Assembly (NCBI GenBank): GCA_040274725.1
Contig: JBEMAQ010000015.1
Coordinates: forward strand, 27,251 to 91,250
Direction: 5' to 3'
DNA length: 64,000 nucleotides
Origin: Solibacillus sp040274725
GTDB lineage: Bacteria > Bacillota > Bacilli > Bacillales_A > Planococcaceae
This document shows, in pieces, positions 8,353 through 16,783 of this stretch. Position 1 is the stretch's first letter. Each line of letters opens with the position of its first letter. The notes under the pieces were generated by a model. That model worked only from the letters and a program-made list of their open reading frames with translations, ran no database searches and had not been told where the DNA came from. Position numbers and translations under genes: made by a program.

Positions 8353-9174
8353 CTATAATTTCTCAGCAAATCCATTTAACTTCGTCGACATTTCTTGAAT
8401 TTCCTTAATAAAATCTGATACTTGTTGAATCGATTGTGCCTGTAGTTGTCCTACATCCGAAATTTGTGAAATAGATGTTGCCATTTTTTCTGTTGCATCA
8501 AAAATCTGTGCCATCGTTTCACGAATTTGCCCTGTAGAATCAATTGTTTCCTTAGAAAACTTCCGAATCTCTGTTGCCACAACATTAAAGCCTTTGCCAC
8601 TTTCACCTGCACGTGCCGCTTCAATCGCCGCATTCAACCCTAATAAATTCGTTTGGTCAGCCATACGTTTCATCATCGTTAAAATTTCAGCTGTCGATTG
8701 CACACTTTTCTCCGCTTGATTGGACTGCTGCATTAACGTCTCAGAAGCCCCTGTTAGCGTCAATGCACCATTCGCAATACTCGCAATTTGTTCATTTGCA
8801 TGATTAAGTGCTGAAGAAATCGCACCTGAAATTTGAACAAGCTCATTGGCCTTTCGAACTTGCACAGCAATCCCGCCAATCACACGTCCGTTTTCATCGT
8901 GCAACGGCGTAGCTGTGCCGATAAACTCAAAACCATAAAAATCAGCAGGCACCTCCGCCTCTAACCGTATATTTTTCTTTAATGCCTGTGATAACGGTTC
9001 TTCTGGGTGTAAAGATTGGCCTACCTTAATAGATAAATCAATCTCCGTCCCCGGCATGTACGCAATAAATTTCTCTAAATCGCAAATAGCAATTGATAAA
9101 TCAGTTGGAACAGCCTTTTTAAATACTTGTAGCACCTGAACAATACCTTCTAACGAACCAATTTTGTTTAACAT
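8353..9174 (-). CDS. soluble chemotaxis-receptor-like protein (YfmS-like)
   Basis: This cytoplasmic protein has 273 residues and no membrane segment. About 110 N-terminal residues form a small PAS- or GAF-like sensor (IAICDLEKFIAYMPG, then DENGRVIGGIAVQVRK). The rest is a short coiled-coil signalling domain containing the CheA/CheW-binding hairpin tip (MADQTNLLGLNAAIEAARAG). The layout matches B. subtilis YfmS, a soluble chemoreceptor. A longer TTG-initiated reading exists, but the ATG at 9172-9174 has a GGAG 7 bases upstream. The ligand is not evident. It is a single gene followed by the LysR gene in the opposite direction. Confidence 0.8.
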   Translation of the reverse strand: MLNKIGSLEGIVQVLQVFKKAVPTDLSIAICDLEKFIAYMPGTEIDLSIKVGQSLHPEEPLSQALKKNIRLEAEVPADFYGFEFIGTATPLHDENGRVIGGIAVQVRKANELVQISGAISSALNHANEQIASIANGALTLTGASETLMQQSNQAEKSVQSTAEILTMMKRMADQTNLLGLNAAIEAARAGESGKGFNVVATEIRKFSKETIDSTGQIRETMAQIFDATEKMATSISQISDVGQLQAQSIQQVSDFIKEIQEMSTKLNGFAEKL

Positions 9175-9432
9175 AAAAAAACTCCATTTCAATTATCTGT
9201 ATTATATATTTATTATATCACCAAAAATGTAAATGTTGCCCAATTACGTTACTTTGAAAATAAATGCATTGTTCTTCCTTCACTAACATAAAACTGCATT
9301 AAAAACTAAAGCTTTATAGTCCACTATCAATTAACATAAAAAAGCGCCCAAAATAATGAGAGGCTGCTGAAAGCTAATAAATCTTAAAAATTCATTGTAA
9401 TTAATTTTGATTTCACTGATTTATAACAAATT

Positions 9433-9475
9433 AAAAGTCGATTCACACTAAAAATTTTAGTGTGAATCGACTTTT
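9433..9475. terminator. palindromic terminator after malate synthase gene
   Basis: Two 21-base arms (AAAAGTCGATTCACACTAAAA and its exact complement) with a one-base centre form a symmetric hairpin flanked by A and T runs, so it can stop transcription from either side. It lies in the 350-base gap between the receptor-like gene and malate synthase. A near-identical copy occurs at 55762-55803. The rest of the gap holds only a looser pair of complementary segments (9338-9363 and 9481-9512) and no coding signal. Confidence 0.85.
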
Positions 9476-9524
9476 TCAGTGCCCTCAAATAATTCTTCGG
9501 CCGCTTTTTTGCGTTATTTATTAA

Positions 9525-11702
9525 CTATGCGTTCACTTTTTGCTTCGCTTTCGCCTCAATACGCTTCTTGTGTAAAATGGGCTCTGTATAACCACTTGGC
9601 TGCTCGTAGCCTTTAAATACAAGCTCGCTCGCTGCTTGGAACGCTACAGACTCCGCATAATTCGCCGCCATTGGCGTATAAGCTGGATCATCTGCATTTT
9701 GCTCATCTACAATTTTCGCCATGCGCTCAAGCGTCTCCTGTACCTGCTCCTTCGTGCAAATCCCATGATGTAGCCAGTTCGCAACATGCTGACTTGAAAT
9801 ACGCAATGTTGCGCGGTCTTCCATCAAACCGATATTATTAATATCTGGCACCTTCGAACAGCCCACACCGTGCTCTACCCAGCGCACTACATAGCCTAAA
9901 ATACCTTGTGCATTATTATCGAGCTCCTGCTGAATCTCTTCAGGCATCCAGTCTGTAGTCGGTGCTACAGGAACTTGTAAAATCGCATCCTGTAAATCTT
10001 CAGATGTTGAAATCCCTTTTTGTACGTCTTTTACATTTACCTGATGATAATGTGTTGCATGAAGTGTTGCGGCTGTCGGTGATGGTACCCAAGCTGTCGT
10101 TGCCCCAGCTAACGGATGACCAATTTTTTGCTTTAACATTTCCGCCATTAAATCTGGCATTGCCCACATTCCTTTACCAATTTGCGCATGCCCCTGCAAG
10201 CCTGCATCAAGCCCTACGACTACGTTTGACTTCTCATAAGCCGTCAGCCATGTAGACGTCTTCATCTCACCTTTACGAATCATCGGACCCGCTTCCATTG
10301 ATGTATGAATCTCGTCACCTGTACGATCTAAGAATCCTGTATTGATGAAGACAATACGCTCTTTCACCTCGTTAATACAAGCCTTTAAATTTAATGATGT
10401 ACGACGTTCCTCATCCATTACACCAATCTTTAACGTATTGCGCGCCACTCCAATTAAATCCTCGATGCGATTAAATAACGTATTTGCAAATGCAACTTCT
10501 TGTGAGCCATGCATTTTAGGCTTTACAATATATACTGAGCCTTTTTGTGAATTTTTGTATTGCCCCGTCCCTAATAATTCATGCTTCGCAATTAAGCTCG
10601 TTACAACACCATCCATAATGCCCTCAGGTACCTCTTGACCATCCTGATCTAAGATTGCTGGATTTGTCATTAAGTGGCCTACATTACGTACAAACATTAA
10701 TGAACGACCATTTACTGTGATTGTCTCACCAGTTGGCGCTGTATATACACGGTCTGGATTCAATGTACGCGTCATTGTCTTTGAGCCCTTTTCGAATATC
10801 GCTGCTAAATCGCCCTTCATCAAGCCAAGCCAGTTTGTATAGACTTCTATTTTGTCCTTTGCATCAACCGCCGCTACAGAATCCTCACAGTCCATAATGG
10901 TTGTAATTGCTGACTCTAACACAACGTCCTTCACACCGGCAGCATCATCTTTGCCGATTGGATGAGCTCGGTCAATTTGAATTTCAATGTGTAGATCATT
11001 ATTTTTTAGTAAAATCGCAGTCGGTGCATCCGCCTCACCTTGATACCCAGTAAATTTTTCTTGCTCTACAAGTGTAACAATCATTTCATCCGCTAATGTT
11101 ATTTGGAGTGCGCCGTCTACAACCGCATAGTTCACTGTATTTTGGTGCGAGCCACTAGTTAATGGTGCTGCCTCGTCTAATAAATTTTTCGCGTGCTCAA
11201 TTACCTTTGCACCACGAACAGGATTATAACCCTTCCCTGCTTCAGCACCGTTGTCATCGCTAATTACATCTGTGCCGTAAAGGGCATCATACAAACTGCC
11301 CCAGCGTGCATTCGCCGCATTGATTGCGTAGCGTGCATTACTTACAGGTACAACTAACTGAGGCCCAGCCTGAATAGCAACCTCACTATCTACATTTTCT
11401 GTTGTTACATTAAACGGCTCTACTTGCGACTCTAAATAACCAATATTTTGTAAAAACGACTTATAACTTTCAAAATCCACGCTACCTTTATTTTCTTTAT
11501 GCCATTCATTAATTTGCGCCTGTAATTCATCTCGACGAGCAAGTAATGCTTTATTTTTCGGTGCTAGCTCATGGAGTAACTGATCAAAACCATCCCAAAA
11601 TGCCTCTTGCTCCACTTCAGTTCCTGGCAATACCTTTGTATTAATAAATTCATATAATGAATCTGCTACTTGTAAATTCCCTACTTTTACATATGTTGTC
11701 AT
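9525..11702 (-). CDS. glcB: malate synthase G
   Basis: Malate synthase condenses glyoxylate with acetyl-CoA to give malate, closing the glyoxylate shunt or feeding on glycolate-derived glyoxylate. At 725 residues this is the long G isoform (E. coli GlcB is 723), with the extra alpha/beta domain near residues 135-260 that the short A isoform lacks. Landmarks are MDCEDSVAAVDAKDK, RSLMFVRNVGHLMTNPA, KMHGSQEVAFAN and the C-terminal LMEDRATLRISSQ with catalytic-region residues. GGGGG lies 9 bases before the ATG. No isocitrate lyase or glycolate oxidase gene is nearby, so the source of glyoxylate is not visible in the window. Confidence 0.95.
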   Translation of the reverse strand: MTTYVKVGNLQVADSLYEFINTKVLPGTEVEQEAFWDGFDQLLHELAPKNKALLARRDELQAQINEWHKENKGSVDFESYKSFLQNIGYLESQVEPFNVTTENVDSEVAIQAGPQLVVPVSNARYAINAANARWGSLYDALYGTDVISDDNGAEAGKGYNPVRGAKVIEHAKNLLDEAAPLTSGSHQNTVNYAVVDGALQITLADEMIVTLVEQEKFTGYQGEADAPTAILLKNNDLHIEIQIDRAHPIGKDDAAGVKDVVLESAITTIMDCEDSVAAVDAKDKIEVYTNWLGLMKGDLAAIFEKGSKTMTRTLNPDRVYTAPTGETITVNGRSLMFVRNVGHLMTNPAILDQDGQEVPEGIMDGVVTSLIAKHELLGTGQYKNSQKGSVYIVKPKMHGSQEVAFANTLFNRIEDLIGVARNTLKIGVMDEERRTSLNLKACINEVKERIVFINTGFLDRTGDEIHTSMEAGPMIRKGEMKTSTWLTAYEKSNVVVGLDAGLQGHAQIGKGMWAMPDLMAEMLKQKIGHPLAGATTAWVPSPTAATLHATHYHQVNVKDVQKGISTSEDLQDAILQVPVAPTTDWMPEEIQQELDNNAQGILGYVVRWVEHGVGCSKVPDINNIGLMEDRATLRISSQHVANWLHHGICTKEQVQETLERMAKIVDEQNADDPAYTPMAANYAESVAFQAASELVFKGYEQPSGYTEPILHKKRIEAKAKQKVNA

Positions 11703-11760
11703 AAATATATATCCCCCTTTTTATTCAAACAAAAGAAAAGCATCCCCTTTTCTTACCTTT

Positions 11761-11811
11761 ATTGTATATTCAAAATATGTATAAATAAAATACATATTTT
11801 GAATATACAAT
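11761..11811. repeat. perfect 21-base inverted repeat upstream of glcB
   Basis: Arms at 11761-11781 and 11791-11811 (ATTGTATATTCAAAATATGTA and its exact complement) are separated by 9 A/T bases. The whole element is almost pure A/T with one G-C step per arm set and lies 60-110 bases before the glcB start codon. It lacks the GC stem and U-run of a terminator, so an operator spanning the glcB promoter is the favoured reading. Confidence 0.6.
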
Positions 11812-11834
11812 ATGCCTTTTAGTTATAGAGATAA

Positions 11835-11870
11835 CAAAAAAACACCCCACAAGCGTCCCTGTGGAGTGTT
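11835..11870 (-). terminator. terminator after tuf
   Basis: On the minus strand AACACTCCACA pairs with TGTGGGGTGTT (one G-U pair, 8-base loop) followed by a run of U residues. It ends the str operon transcript, 24 bases after the tuf stop. Confidence 0.88.
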
Positions 11871-11893
11871 TAAGATTTTAGCCTAAGCTAAAA

Positions 11894-13081
11894 TTATTTT
11901 TGGATAGTTGCTACTACGCCAGCGCCTACAGTACGGCCACCCTCGCGGATAGAGAATTTAGTACCTTCTTCTAAAGCGATTGGAGCGATTAATTCAACAG
12001 TCATTTCGATGTTGTCGCCAGGCATAACCATTTCTACGCCTTCTGGTAAGTTACAGATACCTGTTACGTCAGTTGTACGGAAGTAGAACTGAGGACGGTA
12101 GTTAGAGAAGAATGGAGTATGACGGCCACCCTCTTCTTTTGATAAAACATAAACTTCAGCTTTGAAGTTTGTGTGTGGAGTGATTGAACCTGGTTTAGCT
12201 AATACTTGACCACGTTGGATATCTTCACGAGCAATACCACGTAATAAAGCACCGATGTTGTCACCAGCTTCAGCGTAATCTAATAATTTACGGAACATTT
12301 CTACACCAGTTACAGTTGTAGTACGTGCTTCTTCTTCGATACCGATTACTTCTACAACGTCACCAACTTTAACTTGACCACGTTCAACACGGCCAGTTGC
12401 TACTGTACCACGACCAGTGATAGAGAATACGTCCTCTACTGGCATCATGAATGGTTTGTCAGTTTGACGTTCTGGAGTTGGGATGTAAGAATCTACAGCG
12501 TCCATTAATTCGATGATTTTAGCTTCCCATTCTGGTTCGCCTTCTAATGCTTTAAGAGCTGAACCTTTGATTACTGGAAGATCGTCGCCTGGGAAGTCGT
12601 ACTCAGATAATAAGTCACGGATTTCCATTTCAACTAATTCTAATAATTCTTCGTCATCAACCATATCACATTTGTTCATGAATACTACTAAGTAAGGAAC
12701 ACCTACTTGTTTAGAAAGTAAGATGTGCTCACGAGTTTGTGGCATTGGGCCATCAGCAGCAGATACTACTAAGATACCGCCGTCCATTTGTGCAGCACCA
12801 GTGATCATGTTTTTAACATAGTCAGCATGTCCTGGGCAGTCTACGTGTGCGTAGTGACGAGTTGCAGTTTCATATTCAACGTGAGAAGTGTTGATTGTGA
12901 TACCACGCTCTTTTTCTTCTGGAGCGTTGTCAATGTCAGCGTAAGATTTAGCTTCGCCACCCATTGCTTTTGATAATACTGTTGCGATTGCAGCAGTTAA
13001 AGTAGTTTTACCATGGTCAACGTGTCCGATAGTACCAACGTTAGCATGTGTTTTTGAACGGTCAAATTTTTCTTTAGCCAT
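11894..13081 (-). CDS. tuf: elongation factor Tu
   Basis: EF-Tu delivers aminoacyl-tRNA to the ribosome as a GTP complex. The 395-residue protein carries GHVDHGKTTL (G1), RGITI (G2), DCPGH (G3), NKCD (G4) and GSALK (G5) followed by the two beta-barrel domains, with a C-terminus rich in the usual GGRTVGAGVV. The start MAKEKFDRSK at 13079-13081 follows a GAGGAGG; an earlier in-frame start six codons upstream is not supported. It is the last gene of the str group (rpsL-rpsG-fusA-tuf), 133 bases after fusA with a hairpin in between, and has a strong terminator. Confidence 0.98.
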   Translation of the reverse strand: MAKEKFDRSKTHANVGTIGHVDHGKTTLTAAIATVLSKAMGGEAKSYADIDNAPEEKERGITINTSHVEYETATRHYAHVDCPGHADYVKNMITGAAQMDGGILVVSAADGPMPQTREHILLSKQVGVPYLVVFMNKCDMVDDEELLELVEMEIRDLLSEYDFPGDDLPVIKGSALKALEGEPEWEAKIIELMDAVDSYIPTPERQTDKPFMMPVEDVFSITGRGTVATGRVERGQVKVGDVVEVIGIEEEARTTTVTGVEMFRKLLDYAEAGDNIGALLRGIAREDIQRGQVLAKPGSITPHTNFKAEVYVLSKEEGGRHTPFFSNYRPQFYFRTTDVTGICNLPEGVEMVMPGDNIEMTVELIAPIALEEGTKFSIREGGRTVGAGVVATIQK

Positions 13082-13136
13082 TAGAAAATGCCTCCTCAAG
13101 GGTATGTTTTAATTTTAAATTTATCCTAAAATTGCT

Positions 13137-13162
13137 GACTGTAAATGGGCCCATTCACAGTC
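13137..13162 (-). other. hairpin between fusA and tuf
   Basis: A 13-base inverted repeat with no loop spacer (GACTGTGAATGGG with CCCATTTACAGTC on the minus strand, one G-U pair) lies in the fusA-tuf gap. There is no run of U after it, so it is not a standard terminator. RNA processing or stability control of the abundant tuf message is possible. Confidence 0.5.
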
Positions 13163-13214
13163 CTGCAATCATAGTTTACAAATTAGTTATACTTTAAACA
13201 AGATGAAATTTCAA

Positions 13215-15296
13215 TTATTCACCTTTATTTTTTTTGATAATGTCTTCTGCAATTGATTTTGGTACTTCTTCATAATGATCAAATGTCATTGAGAATACAC
13301 CGCGACCTTGTGTTGCAGAACGTAAAGTTGTAGCATATCCGAACATTTCAGATAGTGGAACCATAGAACGTACTACTTGAGAGTTACCGCGAGCTTCCAT
13401 ACCCTCAACGCGTCCGCGACGAGCAGTAATATTACCCATGATATCACCAAGGTACTCTTCTGGAATTACAACTTCTACTTTCATCATTGGTTCTAAAATT
13501 ACTGCGTCACAACGTTTAGCAGCTTCTTTTAATGCCATAGATGCAGCAATTTTGAACGCCATCTCATTCGAGTCAACGTCATGGTAAGAACCGAATACTA
13601 ATTTCGCTTTAATGTCGATAAGTGGGTAACCAGCTACTACACCGCGGTCAAGAGAGTCACGTAGACCCGCTTCTACTGCAGGAATGTATTCACGAGGTAC
13701 AACACCACCAACGATAGCGTTTTCGAATTCGAAACCTTTACCCTCTTCGTTTGGAGAGAACTCGATCGTTACGTCACCGTATTGACCGCGACCACCTGAT
13801 TGACGAGTGAATTTACCTTGAACTTTAGCTTCAGAACGGAAAGTCTCACGGTAAGATACCATTGGAGCACCAACGTTTGCTTCAACTTTAAATTCACGTT
13901 TCATACGGTCAACTAGGATGTCTAAGTGTAACTCACCCATACCAGAGATGATAGTTTGTCCAGTTTCTGTGTCAGTGTGAGCACGGAAAGTTGGATCTTC
14001 TTCTTGTAGTTTTTGTAAAGCTTGACCCATTTTATCTTGGTCAGCTTTAGATTTTGGTTCTACAGAAAGAGAAATTACTGGCTCAGGGAAGTCCATTGAT
14101 TCAAGAATTACTAAGTGCTTCTCTTCACAAAGAGTATCACCAGTTGTAGTATCTTTAAGACCTACAGCAGCAGCGATGTCCCCAGCAAATACTTTCGAAA
14201 TCTCTTCACGAGAGTTAGCGTGCATTTGTAGGATACGACCTACGCGCTCACGTTTACCTTTAGAAGAGTTTTGTACGTATGAACCTGATTCTAATGTACC
14301 TGAGTACACACGGAAGAATGTTAATTTACCTACGAATGGGTCAGTCATTACTTTGAATGCTAAAGCCGAGAATGGCTCTTCATCAGAAGAATGGCGGATG
14401 ATTTCTTCCTCACCATCAACATCAGTACCTTTAATGTCAGGAACATCAGTTGGAGCTGGAAGATATGCAACAGCTGCGTCTAGCATTTTACGAACACCTT
14501 TGTGTTTGAATGCTGTACCACAAAGTACTGGGTAGAATTCTACCGCAATTGTAGCTTTACGGATAGCCGCAACTAACTCTTCGTTAGTAATTTCTTCGCC
14601 TTCTAAGTATTTCTCCATAAGATCTTCGTCAACACTTGCAACAGCATCGATTAATTTCTCACGGTACTCTTCAGCTTGTGCTTGGTGAGATTCTGGAATT
14701 GGTTGACCTTCACGTAATGCAGTACCTTCTTCGTTATCGTAGTAAGTAACATCCATTGTGATTAAGTCAATAATTCCTGAGAATTCATCTTCAGCACCGA
14801 TTGGTAATTGGATTGGGTGAGCGTTCGCTTGTAAACGATCGTGTAGAGTTCCTACAGAATATAAGAAGTCTGCACCCATTTTATCCATTTTATTGATGAA
14901 TACGATACGAGGAACCCCGTACGTAGTAGCTTGACGCCATACTGTTTCAGTTTGAGGCTCAACACCAGATTGAGCGTCTAATACTGTTACAGCACCATCA
15001 AGAACACGTAAAGAACGTTCTACTTCTACAGTGAAGTCTACGTGTCCAGGAGTATCGATGATGTTGATACGGTGACCCTTCCATTGAGCTGTAGTTGCAG
15101 CAGAAGTGATCGTGATACCACGCTCTTGCTCTTGCTCCATCCAGTCCATTTGAGAACCGCCATCGTGTGTTTCACCGATTTTATGAATCTTACCAGTGTA
15201 ATAAAGGATACGCTCAGTTGTTGTTGTTTTACCAGCATCAATGTGAGCCATGATCCCAATATTACGTGTATTCTCTAGAGAGAATTCGCGTTTCAT
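13215..15296 (-). CDS. fusA: elongation factor G
   Basis: EF-G is the GTPase that drives translocation and, with RRF, ribosome recycling. The 693-residue protein begins MKREFSLENTRNIGIMAHIDAGKTTTTERIL (given here in part as the G1 region AHIDAGKT), with DTPGH and NKMDK boxes, followed by domains II to V; the C-terminal QGRGVFSMTFDHYEEVPK is typical. AAGGAG precedes the ATG. The length is standard and the region linked to fusidic-acid resistance shows no obvious break. It lies 79 bases after rpsG with a U-tailed hairpin between them. Confidence 0.98.
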   Translation of the reverse strand: MKREFSLENTRNIGIMAHIDAGKTTTTERILYYTGKIHKIGETHDGGSQMDWMEQEQERGITITSAATTAQWKGHRINIIDTPGHVDFTVEVERSLRVLDGAVTVLDAQSGVEPQTETVWRQATTYGVPRIVFINKMDKMGADFLYSVGTLHDRLQANAHPIQLPIGAEDEFSGIIDLITMDVTYYDNEEGTALREGQPIPESHQAQAEEYREKLIDAVASVDEDLMEKYLEGEEITNEELVAAIRKATIAVEFYPVLCGTAFKHKGVRKMLDAAVAYLPAPTDVPDIKGTDVDGEEEIIRHSSDEEPFSALAFKVMTDPFVGKLTFFRVYSGTLESGSYVQNSSKGKRERVGRILQMHANSREEISKVFAGDIAAAVGLKDTTTGDTLCEEKHLVILESMDFPEPVISLSVEPKSKADQDKMGQALQKLQEEDPTFRAHTDTETGQTIISGMGELHLDILVDRMKREFKVEANVGAPMVSYRETFRSEAKVQGKFTRQSGGRGQYGDVTIEFSPNEEGKGFEFENAIVGGVVPREYIPAVEAGLRDSLDRGVVAGYPLIDIKAKLVFGSYHDVDSNEMAFKIAASMALKEAAKRCDAVILEPMMKVEVVIPEEYLGDIMGNITARRGRVEGMEARGNSQVVRSMVPLSEMFGYATTLRSATQGRGVFSMTFDHYEEVPKSIAEDIIKKNKGE

Positions 15297-15345
15297 AGGA
15301 AATTTCTCCTTCCATATTGGGCTAGCTGTATAGATAAAAATCTAG

Positions 15346-15364
15346 GCTCTAGCAAGGCTAGAGC
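15346..15364 (-). terminator. terminator-like hairpin between rpsG and fusA
   Basis: On the minus strand GCTCTAGC pairs with GCTAGAGC over a 3-base loop, followed after five bases by UUUUU. It sits inside the rpsL-rpsG-fusA-tuf operon, so it is more likely a partial attenuator or a processing signal than a complete stop. Confidence 0.5.
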
Positions 15365-15374
15365 ATAGATTAAA

Positions 15375-15845
15375 TTACCAACGGTAGTGAGCGAATGCTT
15401 TGTTCGCTTCTGCCATTTTGTGCATATCTTCACGTTTCTTAACTGAAGCACCTGTGTTGTTAGATGCGTCTAAGATTTCGTTAGCTAAACGCTCTTCCAT
15501 AGTTTTTTCACCACGAAGACGAGAATAGTTAACTAGGTAACGAAGACCTAAAGTTGTACGGCGTTCTGGACGAACTTCAACCGGTACTTGGTAGTTAGAA
15601 CCACCAACACGACGAGCGCGAACTTCAAGAACTGGCATTACGTTGTTTAATGCAGCTTCAAATACTTCTAATGCGTCTTGACCAGAACGTTCTTTAACTA
15701 AATCGAACGCACCGTATAAGATTTTTTGAGAAGTACCTCTTTTACCATCAATCATCATTTTGTTGATTAAACGAGTTACTAACTTTGAGTTATAAAGTGG
15801 ATCTGGTAACACGTCACGTTTGGAAACAGGACCTTTACGAGGCAT
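15375..15845 (-). CDS. rpsG: 30S ribosomal protein S7
   Basis: S7 is the assembly initiator of the 30S head and contacts E-site tRNA and mRNA; in several bacteria it is also the autogenous regulator of the str operon. The 156-residue sequence starts MPRKGPVSKRDVLPDP and contains the conserved RVGGSNYQVPVEVRPERR and the C-terminal MAEANKAFAHYRW. The ATG at 15843-15845 is chosen over a start six codons upstream because AAAGGAGG lies just before it and the length matches the family. It follows rpsL by 41 bases. Confidence 0.98.
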   Translation of the reverse strand: MPRKGPVSKRDVLPDPLYNSKLVTRLINKMMIDGKRGTSQKILYGAFDLVKERSGQDALEVFEAALNNVMPVLEVRARRVGGSNYQVPVEVRPERRTTLGLRYLVNYSRLRGEKTMEERLANEILDASNNTGASVKKREDMHKMAEANKAFAHYRW

Positions 15846-15886
15846 GTGTTTTCCTCCTTTCAAATAGTTGTCTATTTAAACTTAAA

Positions 15887-16306
15887 TTATTTTTTTTCTT
15901 TAGGGCGTTTTGTTCCGTATTTAGAACGTGATTGTAAACGACCGTTTACACCAGCTGTATCAAGAGCACCACGTACAATATGGTAACGAACACCCGCTAA
16001 GTCTTTTACGCGTCCGCCACGGATAAGAACAACACTGTGCTCTTGTAAGTTGTGGCCTTCACCTGGGATATACGCAGTAACCTCAAGTTGGTTAGTTAAG
16101 CGTACACGAGCATATTTACGTAAAGCCGAGTTCGGTTTACGTGGTGTCATTGTACCTACACGAGTACAAACTCCGCGTTTTTGAGGAGATTTAACGTCAG
16201 TTAAAGATTTTTTAAATGAGTTGTATCCTTTGTTTAACGCTGGAGATTTTGATTTCGTGATTTTAGATTGACGAGGCTTACGTACTAATTGGTTAATTGT
16301 AGGCAT
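15887..16306 (-). CDS. rpsL: 30S ribosomal protein S12
   Basis: S12 sits at the decoding centre and controls translational accuracy. The protein has 139 residues, beginning MPTINQLVRKPR. The streptomycin-related segments TPRKPNSALRK and the GEGHNLQEHSVVLIRGGRVKDLAGVRYH region (quoted here only in part) carry the usual lysines, so no classical resistance substitution is evident. GGGAGGA lies before the ATG. It opens the str group after the small L7Ae-like gene. Confidence 0.98.
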   Translation of the reverse strand: MPTINQLVRKPRQSKITKSKSPALNKGYNSFKKSLTDVKSPQKRGVCTRVGTMTPRKPNSALRKYARVRLTNQLEVTAYIPGEGHNLQEHSVVLIRGGRVKDLAGVRYHIVRGALDTAGVNGRLQSRSKYGTKRPKEKK

Positions 16307-16405
16307 CGATTTTTCCTCCCTTCATTTATTGCTTGTTCAATACCACACATCCAGGTGGTTCATTTTTTGGGTAAAAACAAAGTCTTTGTGCTCTATACAC
16401 AAAAA

Positions 16406-16654
16406 CTACATCGCAGTAATCGCAACAACCGCAGCTCCAACATGAATGCCGCAAGCTTTACCAAGTTCTTTCTTTGAATCGACGTGATAAACTGGTACAC
16501 CGATTTCTTTCGCGAGAAGAATGGCCGGATCGGTTACCCAATTGTCAGCATCAATTGCGACAAAAAGAGCGGTTACTTGTCCAGCATGCATTGCTTTCAC
16601 TGCTTGCTTTATACCTATGATTGTTTGACTAGCCTCTACTTTATCACCAGACAT
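16406..16654 (-). CDS. rplGB: L7Ae-like ribosomal protein (YbxF)
   Basis: This 82-residue RNA-binding protein belongs to the L7Ae/L30e/S12e family, which recognises kink-turn motifs. It corresponds to B. subtilis YbxF, also 82 residues and also located between rpoC and rpsL. The core KACGIHVGAAVVAI near the C-terminus is diagnostic. Earlier in-frame TTG and ATG codons exist, but GGAGG (16663-16667) is 8 bases from the ATG at 16652-16654, and that start gives MSGDKVEASQTIIG, in line with the family. Its RNA target in this genome is unknown. Confidence 0.9.
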   Translation of the reverse strand: MSGDKVEASQTIIGIKQAVKAMHAGQVTALFVAIDADNWVTDPAILLAKEIGVPVYHVDSKKELGKACGIHVGAAVVAITAM

Positions 16655-16740
16655 TTGCATATCCTCCAAAGCACAGACAGTTAACTATCAACCTTGAATA
16701 TATTATCATTCCAAACTTCCACTGTCAACTAATTACTTTA

Positions 16741-16772
16741 AAAATCCCGAGCGAGATTTTTTCTCGCTCGGA
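16741..16772 (-). terminator. terminator after rpoC
   Basis: On the minus strand CCGAGCGAGA pairs with TCTCGCTCGG over a 5-base loop, followed by GGAUUUUU. It lies 11 bases past the rpoC stop and separates the polymerase genes from the L7Ae-like and str genes. Confidence 0.88.
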
Positions 16773-16783
16773 ATATTCATCAA

